Notes: a model not told the origin generated them from the letters alone. Counted from the first letter of the stretch, positions 33,954 to 44,431 are shown. The stretch is DNA of 64,000 nucleotides from Bacillota bacterium (GCA_023409735.1 JAEYRB010000059.1:1-64000), one strand, 5' to 3'. Translations and numbers: made by a program.

Positions 33954-36500
33954 CTATTTCCGGTAGCTTACGGCTCCTTCATACTGGTTTGACTTAAGGA
34001 TGATATTGATACTATGACCTACACATTCCTTCAGACGTTCCAGTGAAAGGGAACCATCTTTCAAAGCCTTTCTTATACTATCATGATCTTGCAGACTTCC
34101 CGGCATGATCATATCATTTCCTGCTAGGATACACCCTGCAGCTGTACATACTCCGCGAGTTGATCCGGTTGTGGTATACCAATCCGTCATGATTACGCCT
34201 TCAAAGCCCCATTCATCTCTTGCAGCCATTGTACAAAGTTCATAGCAATTTGCAGCATGAACCCCATTGATCATATTGTAGGAAGTCATAATAGACATTG
34301 GCTGCTCCTGCTTTATAGTAATTTCGAAACCCTTCATATAGATTTCACGTAAGGCTCGCTCTGAAAGAATTGAATCAGAGCCCATACGATTATCTTCCTG
34401 GTTGTTGCATGCGAAGTGTTTAATTGTTGTTCCGCAGCCCGGCACCTCCTGTACACCATTTGTCATAGCTCCGGCCATCAGGCCTGAGATGAGAGGATCC
34501 TCAGAATAATATTCAAAGTTACGTCCGCAAAGAGGATTCCTGTGAATATTCATGCCGGGTGCAAGCCATAAAGTTACCTGGAATAAAAGCATTTCCTGCC
34601 CGATCATTTTACCAACTTCCCGGATCAATTCTGTGTTCCAGGTCTGCGCTAACAATGCTCCTACCGGAATTGCAGTTGCATACTGATAGTACTTTGTTCC
34701 GACAACCTCCTCCGGTTCACTGAAAAATCCATTTTCAATAGAACTCATAGCATTCTGAGGAATGATTTTTCCATCCTTCACCTGATAGGTTGAAGTCAGG
34801 CGAAGCCCCGCCGGCCCATCTGCAAGTACCAGGCTGGCTAAATTCCATGGCTCTTTTTTGGCAATAGAAGAAGTCTCCGCAGCTGCACCCGGAACAGTTA
34901 TTCCGGCAGAACCAAGATTTACACCATCTTTACTTGCCACTTCACCTGTTGAAAGAGAGATCATTTGTTCTACAGAAAGCTGCTCAACAATTTCTCCAGC
35001 TTTACCATCAACCCATCCCGGGCCTTTAGAATATGCAATTGTTTTTGTCTTGATATCCTCCGCTTTTATGGTAACAGCCGGAAGCTCTAATGATTCCGCT
35101 ACTTTAAGCCATTTTGCGGCTTTTTCATCTTTTGTTTTTGCATTCTGATGCAGCTCATGTAACGGTTCTACTCGTTTACAAATATGTTTGCACTGAACCA
35201 TAACCTTGTCCTGATACAGACATATGGTTCCTACAAGCTTTGCATCTTCCAAAGAATTACCTACCCAGATGCCATAAGTGCCCTTGTCCAGAATCCATGC
35301 AGCTTTCTTCTCGGAATAAGAAGCTAAATGATACATTGTAAAAGTGATCTTCAGTTCCTGTTCCTGACCGGGTTTCAGAACATCAGTCTTTTTGAACCCG
35401 ACAAGGCGACGGAATTCCTTTTCCATAGCTGCCTGCGGGCAGGAGACATATACCTGGGCAACCTCCTTGCCTGCATAGGTATCGCCGATATTTTTTAATG
35501 AAATCCTTGTTTCGATTACCGGATTTCCATCATTAGCATCAGCCATCCTTACAGCAGTTGCCTTCATTGCGAATTTTGTGTATGAGAGTCCATAGCCGAA
35601 GCAATAGCGTACCGGTACGTCAAAAGTGTCAAAATAACGGTAGCCGACATAAATACCTTCTTCATATTTTTCCATATTGGTATCACCATTCATGTGACTG
35701 AAGGTTTTTGCGTTTGGATAATCTTCATAAGAAAGGGCCCATGTATCCGTTAATTTCCCGGAAGGTGTAATATCTCCACTAAGTACGTTGGCAAATGCAT
35801 GGCCTCCCTCTTGGCCGGCCTGCAGGAACTGGAAAATGCCCTTGATATTTTCAAATTTATCTACGAAACTTAGATCAACAAGACCGCCGGTGTTTATTAC
35901 CAGCACAACATTTTTATAAACTCTGCTGATTTGTGCAAGTATTTCTTTTTCTTTAGCAGCGATCTTGTAATCACCATCAACATTGTGACGATCGGCATTT
36001 TCTCCGGCAATTCGGCTTAATACATAAATAGCTGTATCTGCTCCATCCTGCTTGCAGGCTTTCTCATCGAGCATACTTCCACATGGGAAAATAAACTGGG
36101 TGCTGGAATATGCTTCAAACCAGTTCCCGCCACATTTATCAATCTTATCTATGATGCTGGCTTTCCAAAAAAGCCTTGATTGTTTATATTCATCATCGTA
36201 TTCTTCCAGCCACGTTTCGCTTGTTATTTTATAGCCTGCATTTTTCAAACCTTGAAAGATGCTTATGTTATCACGCACATTTACATCTCCCGATCCGGTA
36301 CCGCCCTTAATTGTCTGTACTGCACCTGCTCCATAAAGGCCAAGCTTTGTACCCTTCTTAATAGGCAAAATATGATCTTCATTTTTCAGTAATGCAAAAC
36401 CTTCTTCTGCGGCACTACGGGAAAGGTCTCTGTTACTGATCTCTCTCTTTGTAATATCACTTGTGGTAACTCCGTTAAAAACTCTTTCCTTCAGCTGCAT
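33954..36500 (-). CDS. Second GH3 glycoside hydrolase with reversed domain order
   Basis: An 848-residue homologue of the neighbouring GH3, facing it. The order is again C-domain first (LSRSAAEEGFALLKNEDHIL, YGAGAVQTIKGGTGSGDVNV), fibronectin III-like middle, then the TIM barrel (LADGPAGLRL, NIHRNPLCGRNFEYYSEDPL, KHFACNNQEDNRMGSD, GVIMTDWYTTTGS with the nucleophile Asp). No signal peptide. I start it at the ATG at 36498-36500 with AAGGAG eight bases upstream; a longer frame to 36659 has no ribosome site. It is divergent from the AraC regulator gene, with 193 bases between them that probably hold both promoters. Confidence 0.9.
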   Translation of the reverse strand: MQLKERVFNGVTTSDITKREISNRDLSRSAAEEGFALLKNEDHILPIKKGTKLGLYGAGAVQTIKGGTGSGDVNVRDNISIFQGLKNAGYKITSETWLEEYDDEYKQSRLFWKASIIDKIDKCGGNWFEAYSSTQFIFPCGSMLDEKACKQDGADTAIYVLSRIAGENADRHNVDGDYKIAAKEKEILAQISRVYKNVVLVINTGGLVDLSFVDKFENIKGIFQFLQAGQEGGHAFANVLSGDITPSGKLTDTWALSYEDYPNAKTFSHMNGDTNMEKYEEGIYVGYRYFDTFDVPVRYCFGYGLSYTKFAMKATAVRMADANDGNPVIETRISLKNIGDTYAGKEVAQVYVSCPQAAMEKEFRRLVGFKKTDVLKPGQEQELKITFTMYHLASYSEKKAAWILDKGTYGIWVGNSLEDAKLVGTICLYQDKVMVQCKHICKRVEPLHELHQNAKTKDEKAAKWLKVAESLELPAVTIKAEDIKTKTIAYSKGPGWVDGKAGEIVEQLSVEQMISLSTGEVASKDGVNLGSAGITVPGAAAETSSIAKKEPWNLASLVLADGPAGLRLTSTYQVKDGKIIPQNAMSSIENGFFSEPEEVVGTKYYQYATAIPVGALLAQTWNTELIREVGKMIGQEMLLFQVTLWLAPGMNIHRNPLCGRNFEYYSEDPLISGLMAGAMTNGVQEVPGCGTTIKHFACNNQEDNRMGSDSILSERALREIYMKGFEITIKQEQPMSIMTSYNMINGVHAANCYELCTMAARDEWGFEGVIMTDWYTTTGSTRGVCTAAGCILAGNDMIMPGSLQDHDSIRKALKDGSLSLERLKECVGHSINIILKSNQYEGAVSYRK

Positions 36501-36693
36501 GGTATTTTCTCCTTGTAAATAAGTGATTTTCTTAGGCTTTAACAATATTGTTATCTTATCCTCATTATCTACCACATATATGCTTTCTTCAACATGCGTT
36601 CTTAATCTATTATAGGTCGATATTGATATATATTTTAAAATTATGTATAGTATTAACAAATGGAGTAGTCAGAATTGACATGTGAGGTGTTTT

Positions 36694-37539
36694 ATGTTTA
36701 ATTATCACCATGAGAAAATAGAAGAAAACATTCCGCTTCCGGCTCGGTTTTCTGTTTCTGAATCAGGAAAAAGTATAGTCCCTGCTCACTGGCATGAGTA
36801 TCTGGAAATTTTGTATGTGATAAAAGGAGAGATGATTGTAGTTAATAAGGCAGAAACCTTTCAGATCCTTCCGGGAAATCTGATAATTATTAATTCTTTG
36901 GATATTCATATGACAGAAATAAGATCTGAAGCAAAATATGCTTTGATTCAGATAGCCTCCGATAAGCTGCGCCGATTCTTACCTGATTTTGATTATATTC
37001 ATTTTCAGACATTAGTCTGTTCGGATGATAGCCTGCCTAATAATAAAAAATTATTTTCCTTACTTGACGCAATGATTGCTGAATGTGAAAAACAGATGAA
37101 CGGATATGAATTACTTATATCTGCTCATTTATATGAAATTCTTTATTATTTTTACCGTGATTATTCAACAAAAACGGTATTATTAAGTTTACCTGCATCT
37201 CATCGGGATTTTGCCCGCATTACGAGAGTTATTGAATGGATTGAAGAAAATTACAGGGCACCCTTGACGCTTTCGCAAGTAGCTGATTTTCTAGGTATCA
37301 GCAAGGAATACTTCTGCCGGATTTTCAAGACACATACCGGTCAATCCTTTCTGGAATATTTAAATACCGTACGTATAATGCATCTATATGAAGACCTCTG
37401 CAAAGGCGATGAAACAATTCCTGTTTTGATGGAGGAAAATGGACTTAACAATTACAAAGTATTTATACGGGTATTTAAAGAGCTTTATGGAAAAACTCCG
37501 AATCAGATCAGAAAAGATAGGCTGTTGAAGCTGAGTTAA
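36694..37539 (+). CDS. AraC-family transcriptional regulator with cupin sensor domain
   Basis: A 281-residue regulator. The N-terminal cupin part contains HWHEYLEILYVIKGEM and a ligand-pocket strand LPGNLIIINSLDIHMTE. The C-terminal double helix-turn-helix is at about 180-278: LTLSQVADFLGISKEYFCRI and NNYKVFIRVFKELYGKTPNQ. Start at the ATG 36694 with GAGGTG five bases upstream. Divergent from the GH3 gene, it probably controls that gene in response to a sugar. Confidence 0.9.
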   Translation: MFNYHHEKIEENIPLPARFSVSESGKSIVPAHWHEYLEILYVIKGEMIVVNKAETFQILPGNLIIINSLDIHMTEIRSEAKYALIQIASDKLRRFLPDFDYIHFQTLVCSDDSLPNNKKLFSLLDAMIAECEKQMNGYELLISAHLYEILYYFYRDYSTKTVLLSLPASHRDFARITRVIEWIEENYRAPLTLSQVADFLGISKEYFCRIFKTHTGQSFLEYLNTVRIMHLYEDLCKGDETIPVLMEENGLNNYKVFIRVFKELYGKTPNQIRKDRLLKLS

Positions 37540-37559
37540 ATAATTCTTTTGTGTTACAT

Positions 37560-37733
37560 ATGGAAAGCATAGTATTATTAAAGAAATCAGTCACTCTGGA
37601 GGAATTTCTGAGCAAGCTTTACTGTACAGGCTGCCATAATTACTGTCCGCTGAGTAATCCTCATTGCGTCAGAAGTGCTTCACAAATTGCAGCTGCCACT
37701 GAGGAATATAATCAAACTTATACTCAGCAATAA
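37560..37733 (+). CDS. Small four-Cys protein, unknown
   Basis: A 57-residue protein, MESIVLLKKSVTLEEFLSKL then CTGCHNYCPLSNPHC. The C-x2-C-x3-C-x6-C spacing suggests a metal-binding knuckle, followed by a polar tail. It starts 20 bases after the AraC gene without a convincing ribosome site. The Cys spacing and codon use look like a real protein. Not recognised. Confidence 0.5.
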   Translation: MESIVLLKKSVTLEEFLSKLYCTGCHNYCPLSNPHCVRSASQIAAATEEYNQTYTQQ

Positions 37734-37806
37734 TCACTGCTTGTCGTTAATGAAAAAATCACATATAATGATTTGAAAAGCTATACATTCAGAAAGAGGC
37801 TGCAAT

Positions 37807-38355
37807 ATGAAATGGTTGATCGCATCAGACATACATGGCTCGGCGTATTATTGTAAATTGCTGCTCGAATGCTACAGGGAAGAAAAAGCGGATCGGCTGC
37901 TCCTCCTTGGTGATATTCTTTACCATGGGCCAAGAAATGATCTGCCTGAGGAATACGCTCCTAAAAAAGTGATAGCTATGCTAAATGAAATGAAAGAGGA
38001 TATTCTTTGTGTGCGAGGCAACTGTGATACTGAGGTTGACCAGATGGTGCTGGATTTTCCCATACTTGCTGACTATGCCGCTTTGGATATCGGAAGCAGA
38101 ATAATCTATGCTACACACGGCCATATTTATAATGAGGACAAATTACCGACTCTGCATACAGGCACTATCCTTCTTTACGGGCATACCCACATTCCGGGCT
38201 GTGTTGAACACGATTCATATATATGTATGAACCCGGGCTCGGTTTCCATCCCAAAGGGAAACAGCTATCACGGATACATGACCCTCGAAAATGGTATATT
38301 TCTATGGAAAGACCTTGATAGAAAAGTCAAGCATGAATATGTGATCAAGGGATAA
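37807..38355 (+). CDS. yfcE: YfcE/MJ0936-family metallophosphoesterase
   Basis: A 182-residue phosphodiesterase of the calcineurin-like fold. All metal motifs are there in order: DIHG, GDILYHG, RGNCD, ATHGH and YGHTHIPG, with MNPGSVSIPKG near the end. The ATG has AAAGAGG upstream. Members hydrolyse simple phosphodiesters in vitro; the cellular substrate is unknown. A clear terminator follows. Confidence 0.93.
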   Translation: MKWLIASDIHGSAYYCKLLLECYREEKADRLLLLGDILYHGPRNDLPEEYAPKKVIAMLNEMKEDILCVRGNCDTEVDQMVLDFPILADYAALDIGSRIIYATHGHIYNEDKLPTLHTGTILLYGHTHIPGCVEHDSYICMNPGSVSIPKGNSYHGYMTLENGIFLWKDLDRKVKHEYVIKG

Positions 38356-38372
38356 AAACTGTATTCCTTACA

Positions 38373-38399
38373 GCGCCTGCAAATAGCAGGCGCTTTTTA
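38373..38399 (+). terminator. Terminator of yfcE
   Basis: GCGCCTGC, loop AAATA, GCAGGCGC, then TTTTTAT. The gap to the next gene (38400-38626) holds nothing else clear. Confidence 0.9.
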
Positions 38400-38626
38400 T
38401 ATAATGCGGCGGGTTGGTTGGAGGATATCTTCTTATTTCTTTAGCTAATGCAGTAAAGCTGAATTGTTATTTTTGTAATGATATGCTAATATTGTATTTG
38501 CTTGACGATTAGCTAAATCATCTATCAAAAGATTGTTCATAAAAGAAATAAGGAAAAGTATCTTAAAGATCTGGCTTATGAAATAAACAATATGTTAGAG
38601 GAAGCTCAAATAGAGGAGGAGTTATT

Positions 38627-40948
38627 ATGAAGCTTTGGTATCAGCAACCTGCAAATAGTTGGGTTGAGGCATTGCCTATCGGAAATGGAAGGCTGGGTGC
38701 TATGATATTCGGCAATACGGAGCATGAAGTGATCTCTTTGAATGAAGATACTCTGTGGTCAGGATATCCTAGAGATTTGAATCCTCGAGGTAAATCTGAG
38801 TGCTTTCATAAAGCGGTTGAGCTTACAAAACAGATGAAATACCATGAAGCGCAGAGCTTGATTGAAGAACAGCTTACATCAGGGTGGGGACAGTCGTATT
38901 TGCCTCTGGGTGACCTTAAACTGGATTTCAGATGTGGTGGAAAAATAGAGAATTATGTTAGGGAATTAAATATATCTTCTGCCATTGCTTCAGTTGAATA
39001 TTCGGCCGACGGAGTAAAATATAAACGGGAACTGTTCGCTTCTGCTCCTGATAATGTAATTGCAATCAAGATTTCTGCCGATCGACCGAAAAGTATAAAT
39101 TTTTCTATGACCTTTGAATGTCAATTGAGGTCAACTGTTTCCGTAAAAAATGGTATCCTGCTTTTAAAGGGAGAAGCACCGTCACATGTAGAGCCTAGCT
39201 ATAGTAATGCCCTGGATAATCCTGTAGTTTATTCCGAAAAAGATGAGGAACGTGGAATGCTTTTTGCTGCAATGGCGGGAATAAAGGCAACAGGAGGTAT
39301 CATAAGACAAGGTACTTCTGAATTAATTGTAGAGAATGCAAATGAAGTTATAGTATTTATCAGTGCTCAGACCAGTTTTGCAGGTTATGACGTACGACCT
39401 TTTTTGAATGGTAAGAATTTTGAAGATATATGCATCAATGATTTGAATGAAGCCCTAACCAAGAGCTATTATTCAATACGAATGGATCATATTGCCGATT
39501 ATAAATCTCATTATGACAGGGTGGAGCTGGAACTTGGAAATATTGAAGCCTCCAATCTTCCGACTGATGAACGGTTACGTTGCTTTCAGGAGCAGCACGA
39601 TGATTTCGCTTTATACACACTTTTATTCCAGTACGGCAGATACCTCCTGATTTCTTCTTCAAGAAAAGGGACTCAGCCTGCAAACCTGCAGGGTATATGG
39701 AATGATGAGCTCAGACCTCCATGGAGCTCAAATTACACAATCAACATCAATACCCAGATGAATTATTGGCCGGCGTTTTCGTGCGGACTTGGAGAGCTCC
39801 AGGAACCTCTTGTTAAAATGATCAAGGATATTTCGGTTAAAGGCAGAGCCACTGCAAGAGAGGTTTATGGAGCAAGGGGCTTTACCGCGCATCATAATAC
39901 TGACCTTTGGAGGTTTACCTCCCCTGTGGGGAATAAATGTACCGGATCGGCCTGCTATGCATTTTGGAATGCTTCTTCAGGCTGGCTTTGCAGACATCTT
40001 TATGATCAATACGAGTATACCCTTGACAGAGAATTCCTTCGAAGCACAGCCTACCCAATTATGAAAGGTGCAGCAGAATTTTATCTGGACATCATGAGTG
40101 AAGGTAAAGGAGGTTATTTAATCATATGCCCTTCTACATCACCAGAAAACGCCTTCTTATATGAAGGAAAGAGGTGTAATATCTCTGCTACAGCTACCAT
40201 GACTATGGCTGTTGTAAGGGAACTCTTTAAAAACTGTATTATGGCTTGTGAAATCTTAGGATGTGATAATTGCTTTGCAGAGGAACTCAAGGAGAAGCTT
40301 TCCAGACTTTATCCTTATAAAATTGGAAGCAGGGGACAGCTCTTAGAATGGTATGAGGAGTATGAGGAGCTTGAACTACATCACAGGCATATTTCGCATC
40401 TTTATGGCTTGTATCCTGGCAATGAGATTAGCATTGAAGGTACTCCGGAGCTGGCAGAAGCATGCAGAAGATCACTTGATATCAGAGGCGACGATGGGAC
40501 AGGCTGGAGCCTGGGATGGAAGATCAACCAATGGGCCAGACTCAAAGACGGAGACAGGGCGTTAAAACTGCTGAACATGCAGCTCAGAGTAGCCACGGAT
40601 ACTGGGACTGATTATACAAATGGCGGTGGAACCTATATCAACCTTTTTGATGCACATCCACCTTTCCAAATTGATGGCAACTTTGGAGCAACCTCCGGTA
40701 TTTCCGAAATGCTTCTTCAGAGCCGGGATAATAAAATATCACTGCTGCCTGCGTTGCCTTCAACTTGGAAAAAAGGCTATGTCAAAGGCCTGTGTGCAAA
40801 AGGTAGGGTGCTTGTAAATATATATTGGGATGATAATGCAACAAAAGCAGAGCTATTGTCAGAGATTGACCAAACTATTATGGTTGATGTTAAAGGAACA
40901 AAGCTAGTAAAAGTTAAGTTAATGGCTGGACATATGTTAACAATATAG
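38627..40948 (+). CDS. GH95 alpha-L-fucosidase family enzyme (first)
   Basis: A 773-residue cytoplasmic enzyme (no signal peptide). Family marks: LPIGNGRLGAMIFG and SLNEDTLWSGYPRD at the N-terminus; NLQGIWNDEL, YTININTQMNYWPA, AHHNTDLWR and CPSTSPENAF in the (alpha/alpha)6 barrel; HRHISHLYGLYPG and FQIDGNFGATSGISEMLLQS toward the end. GH95 enzymes cleave alpha-1,2-linked L-fucose, and some cleave alpha-L-galactose, by inversion. The ATG has GAGGAGGAG upstream. A second GH95 gene lies 9.4 kb downstream, on the other side of the regulator and transporter genes. Confidence 0.93.
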   Translation: MKLWYQQPANSWVEALPIGNGRLGAMIFGNTEHEVISLNEDTLWSGYPRDLNPRGKSECFHKAVELTKQMKYHEAQSLIEEQLTSGWGQSYLPLGDLKLDFRCGGKIENYVRELNISSAIASVEYSADGVKYKRELFASAPDNVIAIKISADRPKSINFSMTFECQLRSTVSVKNGILLLKGEAPSHVEPSYSNALDNPVVYSEKDEERGMLFAAMAGIKATGGIIRQGTSELIVENANEVIVFISAQTSFAGYDVRPFLNGKNFEDICINDLNEALTKSYYSIRMDHIADYKSHYDRVELELGNIEASNLPTDERLRCFQEQHDDFALYTLLFQYGRYLLISSSRKGTQPANLQGIWNDELRPPWSSNYTININTQMNYWPAFSCGLGELQEPLVKMIKDISVKGRATAREVYGARGFTAHHNTDLWRFTSPVGNKCTGSACYAFWNASSGWLCRHLYDQYEYTLDREFLRSTAYPIMKGAAEFYLDIMSEGKGGYLIICPSTSPENAFLYEGKRCNISATATMTMAVVRELFKNCIMACEILGCDNCFAEELKEKLSRLYPYKIGSRGQLLEWYEEYEELELHHRHISHLYGLYPGNEISIEGTPELAEACRRSLDIRGDDGTGWSLGWKINQWARLKDGDRALKLLNMQLRVATDTGTDYTNGGGTYINLFDAHPPFQIDGNFGATSGISEMLLQSRDNKISLLPALPSTWKKGYVKGLCAKGRVLVNIYWDDNATKAELLSEIDQTIMVDVKGTKLVKVKLMAGHMLTI

Positions 40949-41005
40949 AAACACGCTTTTTCAATCATTGTTCCTGATTACACCTCAAAGTCTGCATTCT
41001 GTTAT

Positions 41006-41033
41006 TTGACAGATTTATTTTGAAATGTATAAT
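41006..41033 (+). promoter_or_regulatory. Consensus promoter of the response-regulator operon
   Basis: TTGACA (41006-41011) and TATAAT (41028-41033) with a 16-base spacer, 127 bases before the first response-regulator start. A 5' leader of about 120 bases is implied; it shows no obvious fold. Confidence 0.75.
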
Positions 41034-41160
41034 TTATTATATACAGAATTCATGAAAGCACATTAGTACACGAAGCACTGTTAGCACAGCAACAGCAAAA
41101 TTTTTCCATGCTTAAGAATTTATTTAAAAAAATTTTGCTTAGATTTGAAAGGAATGTGCT

Positions 41161-42798
41161 ATGTATCAATTATTGATTGTGGAAGATGAAAAGTGGGAGA
41201 GAGAAGGCCTGTGTGATTTTCTTGATTGGAACCGCATGGGAATTGAATTGGCAGGCTGTGCCGGTAATGGCAGTGAGGGCCTTAAAATGGCAGAAGTGTA
41301 CCAACCTGATATTATCATTACGGATATCAAAATGCCTAAAATGGATGGTATACAAATGTCCCAAGGCATCCGTACCTTTCTTCCGGATGCAAAGATCATT
41401 ATTTTAAGCGGTTATGATGACTTTGAATATGCAAAACAATCTATTGGCTTCCGTGCCTGTTCGTATATTCTTAAGCCAGTTGAGAAAAAGGCGCTTGAAG
41501 AGGCTCTTTTTCGTGCATTGGAAGCTCTTGATCTGGAAAGCTCCAGGAAAAGGGAAATGGATACTCTACAGTGCCAATGGAACAATTACTTCAGCAAAGA
41601 CAGGAGCGGTATTCTTTTAAATCTGATGGGATGTAAAGCAGGATCAAGCAATGCCAACGAGCTGGCATCAATAAGTGAATTGGAAATGCAGGGAAAAAAG
41701 ACGGTTGTAATTCTGTCTCTGTTTCGGAGTAGCGAGAAAGAACAGCCATTGGGTGTCCTTCCACATATCAGCGATCCGGAGATGATAAATGCTTTTTGTA
41801 TGCTGCTTGAAAATAGAAATATTATTTATTCATATAATGCGCCATATAAGAAAGCAGTTCTTTGCATGGATGCTCAGGGCACCAAAGCGGAGCTTAAAAT
41901 GAATTTGCTACAATTACTGGAGATTTTGAAGGAAGAGCTAGGAATTGAAGCTATAGCCGGGGTGGGGGAAGCGGTTGAGAGCTTCTTTGAAATATCACAA
42001 TCCTTTGCTCAGGCTATGGAAGCGGACAGCTTTGTTTTTCTTGCGGAATATGGTGAACTTCTTTTCTATGACAAACTTAAGGAAGCTGAAGTGGAAAATA
42101 GGAATGACTCAAGATCAGCAATATTGAAAACTAGCAGCATAACAAAGGAAATTGTATATAGTATTCAAAAGTGTGAAATTGATGAGAGTATACAATTAGT
42201 TGATGAGTTGCTGTTTATTCTCAGAAAATATCGTTTACTAGGGAAAATGCTCCTTAGCTGCTTTTTTTCAGAGGTCATGAACAGGCTGAATACATCATTG
42301 ACCGGAGAGGTATATGAGAATACACGGGTAGCCACTTATGACAAGATTTGGTCTGATTTGGATCTTGCCGTACTAGACTCACTTCCACAGACCAAGCAGC
42401 TTATAATAGGCTTCTTAAAAGGGATTATTGTACAGCCTGCAGAAAAGAAAGGCTCCAAGGATGAAGAGATTGCAAAGAGGGTTATAGAAATTATCGGAGA
42501 AAGATATTCGTGTGATCTTGATCTAAAACAAATATCTGATGATATTCATCTCTCGCCATATTATATTGGAAATATCTTTAAGAGATATACAGGAAAGGTG
42601 TTCAACCAATACTTGTGTGACTACAGAATAGATATGGCAAAAGAGATGCTACAAAATAAGAAGGTAAAAGTAGGTGAGCTTGCAAAAATGGTCGGAATAA
42701 AAAATAATTCCTATTTTTGTATGCTCTTTAAAGACAGATTCGGGATCAGTCCCGGTAAATACATGGAAGTGTCGAAAGGCGGGCGGGAGCATGTATAA
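41161..42798 (+). CDS. YesN-type response regulator (AraC output), first
   Basis: A 545-residue regulator. The receiver domain is at 1-120 with phosphoacceptor Asp55 (TDIKMPKMDG), Thr/Ser and Lys in ILSGYDDFEYA and ILKPVEKKA. A long middle part (about 130-430) follows, then an AraC-type double helix-turn-helix (about 440-540: DDIHLSPYYIGNIFKRYTG, KNNSYFCMLFKDRFGISPGK). It pairs with the sensor kinase encoded two genes down. Its stop overlaps the next gene's start (ATGTATAA). Confidence 0.92.
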   Translation: MYQLLIVEDEKWEREGLCDFLDWNRMGIELAGCAGNGSEGLKMAEVYQPDIIITDIKMPKMDGIQMSQGIRTFLPDAKIIILSGYDDFEYAKQSIGFRACSYILKPVEKKALEEALFRALEALDLESSRKREMDTLQCQWNNYFSKDRSGILLNLMGCKAGSSNANELASISELEMQGKKTVVILSLFRSSEKEQPLGVLPHISDPEMINAFCMLLENRNIIYSYNAPYKKAVLCMDAQGTKAELKMNLLQLLEILKEELGIEAIAGVGEAVESFFEISQSFAQAMEADSFVFLAEYGELLFYDKLKEAEVENRNDSRSAILKTSSITKEIVYSIQKCEIDESIQLVDELLFILRKYRLLGKMLLSCFFSEVMNRLNTSLTGEVYENTRVATYDKIWSDLDLAVLDSLPQTKQLIIGFLKGIIVQPAEKKGSKDEEIAKRVIEIIGERYSCDLDLKQISDDIHLSPYYIGNIFKRYTGKVFNQYLCDYRIDMAKEMLQNKKVKVGELAKMVGIKNNSYFCMLFKDRFGISPGKYMEVSKGGREHV

Positions 42799-44431
42799 GC
42801 TACTGATTGTCGAGGACGAGAAATGGGAAAGAGAGGGACTGGTTGATTTTCTGGATTGGTCAGAACTGGATATATATATTTCCGGTGCTGCCGTAAATGG
42901 AGTTCAGGGACTGGAATTAGCAAGGAAATATCAACCGGATATCATTATTACAGACATTAAGATGCCGAAAATGGATGGGTTGGAATTTGCAAGAGAAGTC
43001 AGGTCTTTCTTACCAGAATGTAAGATTATCATCATCACCGGTTATGATGATTTTGAATTTGCAAGGGAAGCAATTCAACTTGGCGTTTACGAGTACCTGC
43101 TCAAGCCCATACAAAAGGATCAAATGCTTGAGGTCATGGGAAAGACGTTAACGAGTATCAGTCAAGAACGAGGAAAGATTGAGCATGTGCATGCCTTAAA
43201 GCATCTGCTTTCAGAAAGTGTCTATGAGGCGAGGGAAAAATTCCTGAGGGATATTATTGAAAAAAATTTAAAGGATAATGGGGATGTTAACACTGCAGAT
43301 CAGTTGAACATATCCTTTCCTCCACAGGGGATAGCAGCTGTAGTTATAAAATATGACCTTCATTCCTGGTACAGTGGTAAGGAGAACAGTAAAAGGCTGA
43401 TTTATCAAGGAGAGCTGTACCGACAGATACGACAGTCAGTTGGAAATGAAGGAATTACTGTTCAGTTACAGACCGGGAGTAGTGAGATCGCAATATGCCT
43501 GATGATAGAAGGCGTTGATAAAAGTTATATTTACGACGTTATTGACCGTATCCGGCAGGAATGGGACAGTATAGAGGCGCCGGAGCTGGCAATTGGAATA
43601 GGTTCTGTTACAAAGACAATTTCCGGTTTTACTGATTCTTTCAGACAAGCGAAAACTGCTTTAGAGAGTCTATTTTTCATGAAGGATGATAAGCTTCTTT
43701 TTTATGATGATATGATTGAAAATGAAGGAATAAGAGAGTTCGGATCTACTCAATTTTTTACTGCGACTGCTGAATATTCGAAAAAGGTTCTGAATGGGGT
43801 TGTTTCTCTGGACGCAAAATCATTAATTACCTTATCGGATGAGTTGTTTGATTTTATGTGTAACAGTTCAGTTAATAAAAGTATGGTATGCAACTATTTT
43901 GCTGGTTTGATCAGTGAGCTTTCCATAATGCTGATAAGCAGCTATGGGGTTCAGGATGCTGTCAGAATTGCAGATGAAGATATATTTAGGGCATTAAATG
44001 AATTTATCAGGCTGGAGGATATGAAAAAATGGTTTCAGGAGCTTCTGCTTTATGCTAACAGTAGTATCTCTGATAAAAAACAAAACAAGGTAAAATACAT
44101 CATTGAGAAAGTGATGGACATTATTCAAAATGAATATGGAAACAGTATCGGACTTGAGACGATTGCTGACAGGCTTGAACTCTCACCAAATTATCTTGGA
44201 AGCATATTCAAGCAGCATACCGGGAAACGCTTTACTGAAATTCTAACAGATTTCAGAATGAAAAAAGCTAAGGAATTATTGGCTTCAGGAGGTGTGAACG
44301 TCATTGATACGGCGAAAAATGTAGGCTTTATCAATACTGCATATTTTTGTACTGTGTTCAAAAAGCTACATGGAGTCAGCCCTGCAGATTACCAGAAAAA
44401 ATATTGTGTAAAGAATGGGTCAAATGAATAA
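42791..44431 (+). CDS. YesN-type response regulator (AraC output), second
   Basis: A 546-residue paralogue of the preceding gene, nearly identical in layout: MYKLLIVEDEKWEREGL start, phosphoacceptor Asp55 in TDIKMPKMDG, ITGYDDFEFA, LLKPIQKDQ, and a C-terminal AraC domain (ADRLELSPNYLGSIFKQHTG, NTAYFCTVFKKLHGVSPADY). It overlaps the first regulator by 8 bases and the kinase by 8 bases, so all three are co-translated. Two regulators with one kinase suggest divided target promoters or a heterodimer. Confidence 0.92.
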   Translation: MYKLLIVEDEKWEREGLVDFLDWSELDIYISGAAVNGVQGLELARKYQPDIIITDIKMPKMDGLEFAREVRSFLPECKIIIITGYDDFEFAREAIQLGVYEYLLKPIQKDQMLEVMGKTLTSISQERGKIEHVHALKHLLSESVYEAREKFLRDIIEKNLKDNGDVNTADQLNISFPPQGIAAVVIKYDLHSWYSGKENSKRLIYQGELYRQIRQSVGNEGITVQLQTGSSEIAICLMIEGVDKSYIYDVIDRIRQEWDSIEAPELAIGIGSVTKTISGFTDSFRQAKTALESLFFMKDDKLLFYDDMIENEGIREFGSTQFFTATAEYSKKVLNGVVSLDAKSLITLSDELFDFMCNSSVNKSMVCNYFAGLISELSIMLISSYGVQDAVRIADEDIFRALNEFIRLEDMKKWFQELLLYANSSISDKKQNKVKYIIEKVMDIIQNEYGNSIGLETIADRLELSPNYLGSIFKQHTGKRFTEILTDFRMKKAKELLASGGVNVIDTAKNVGFINTAYFCTVFKKLHGVSPADYQKKYCVKNGSNE

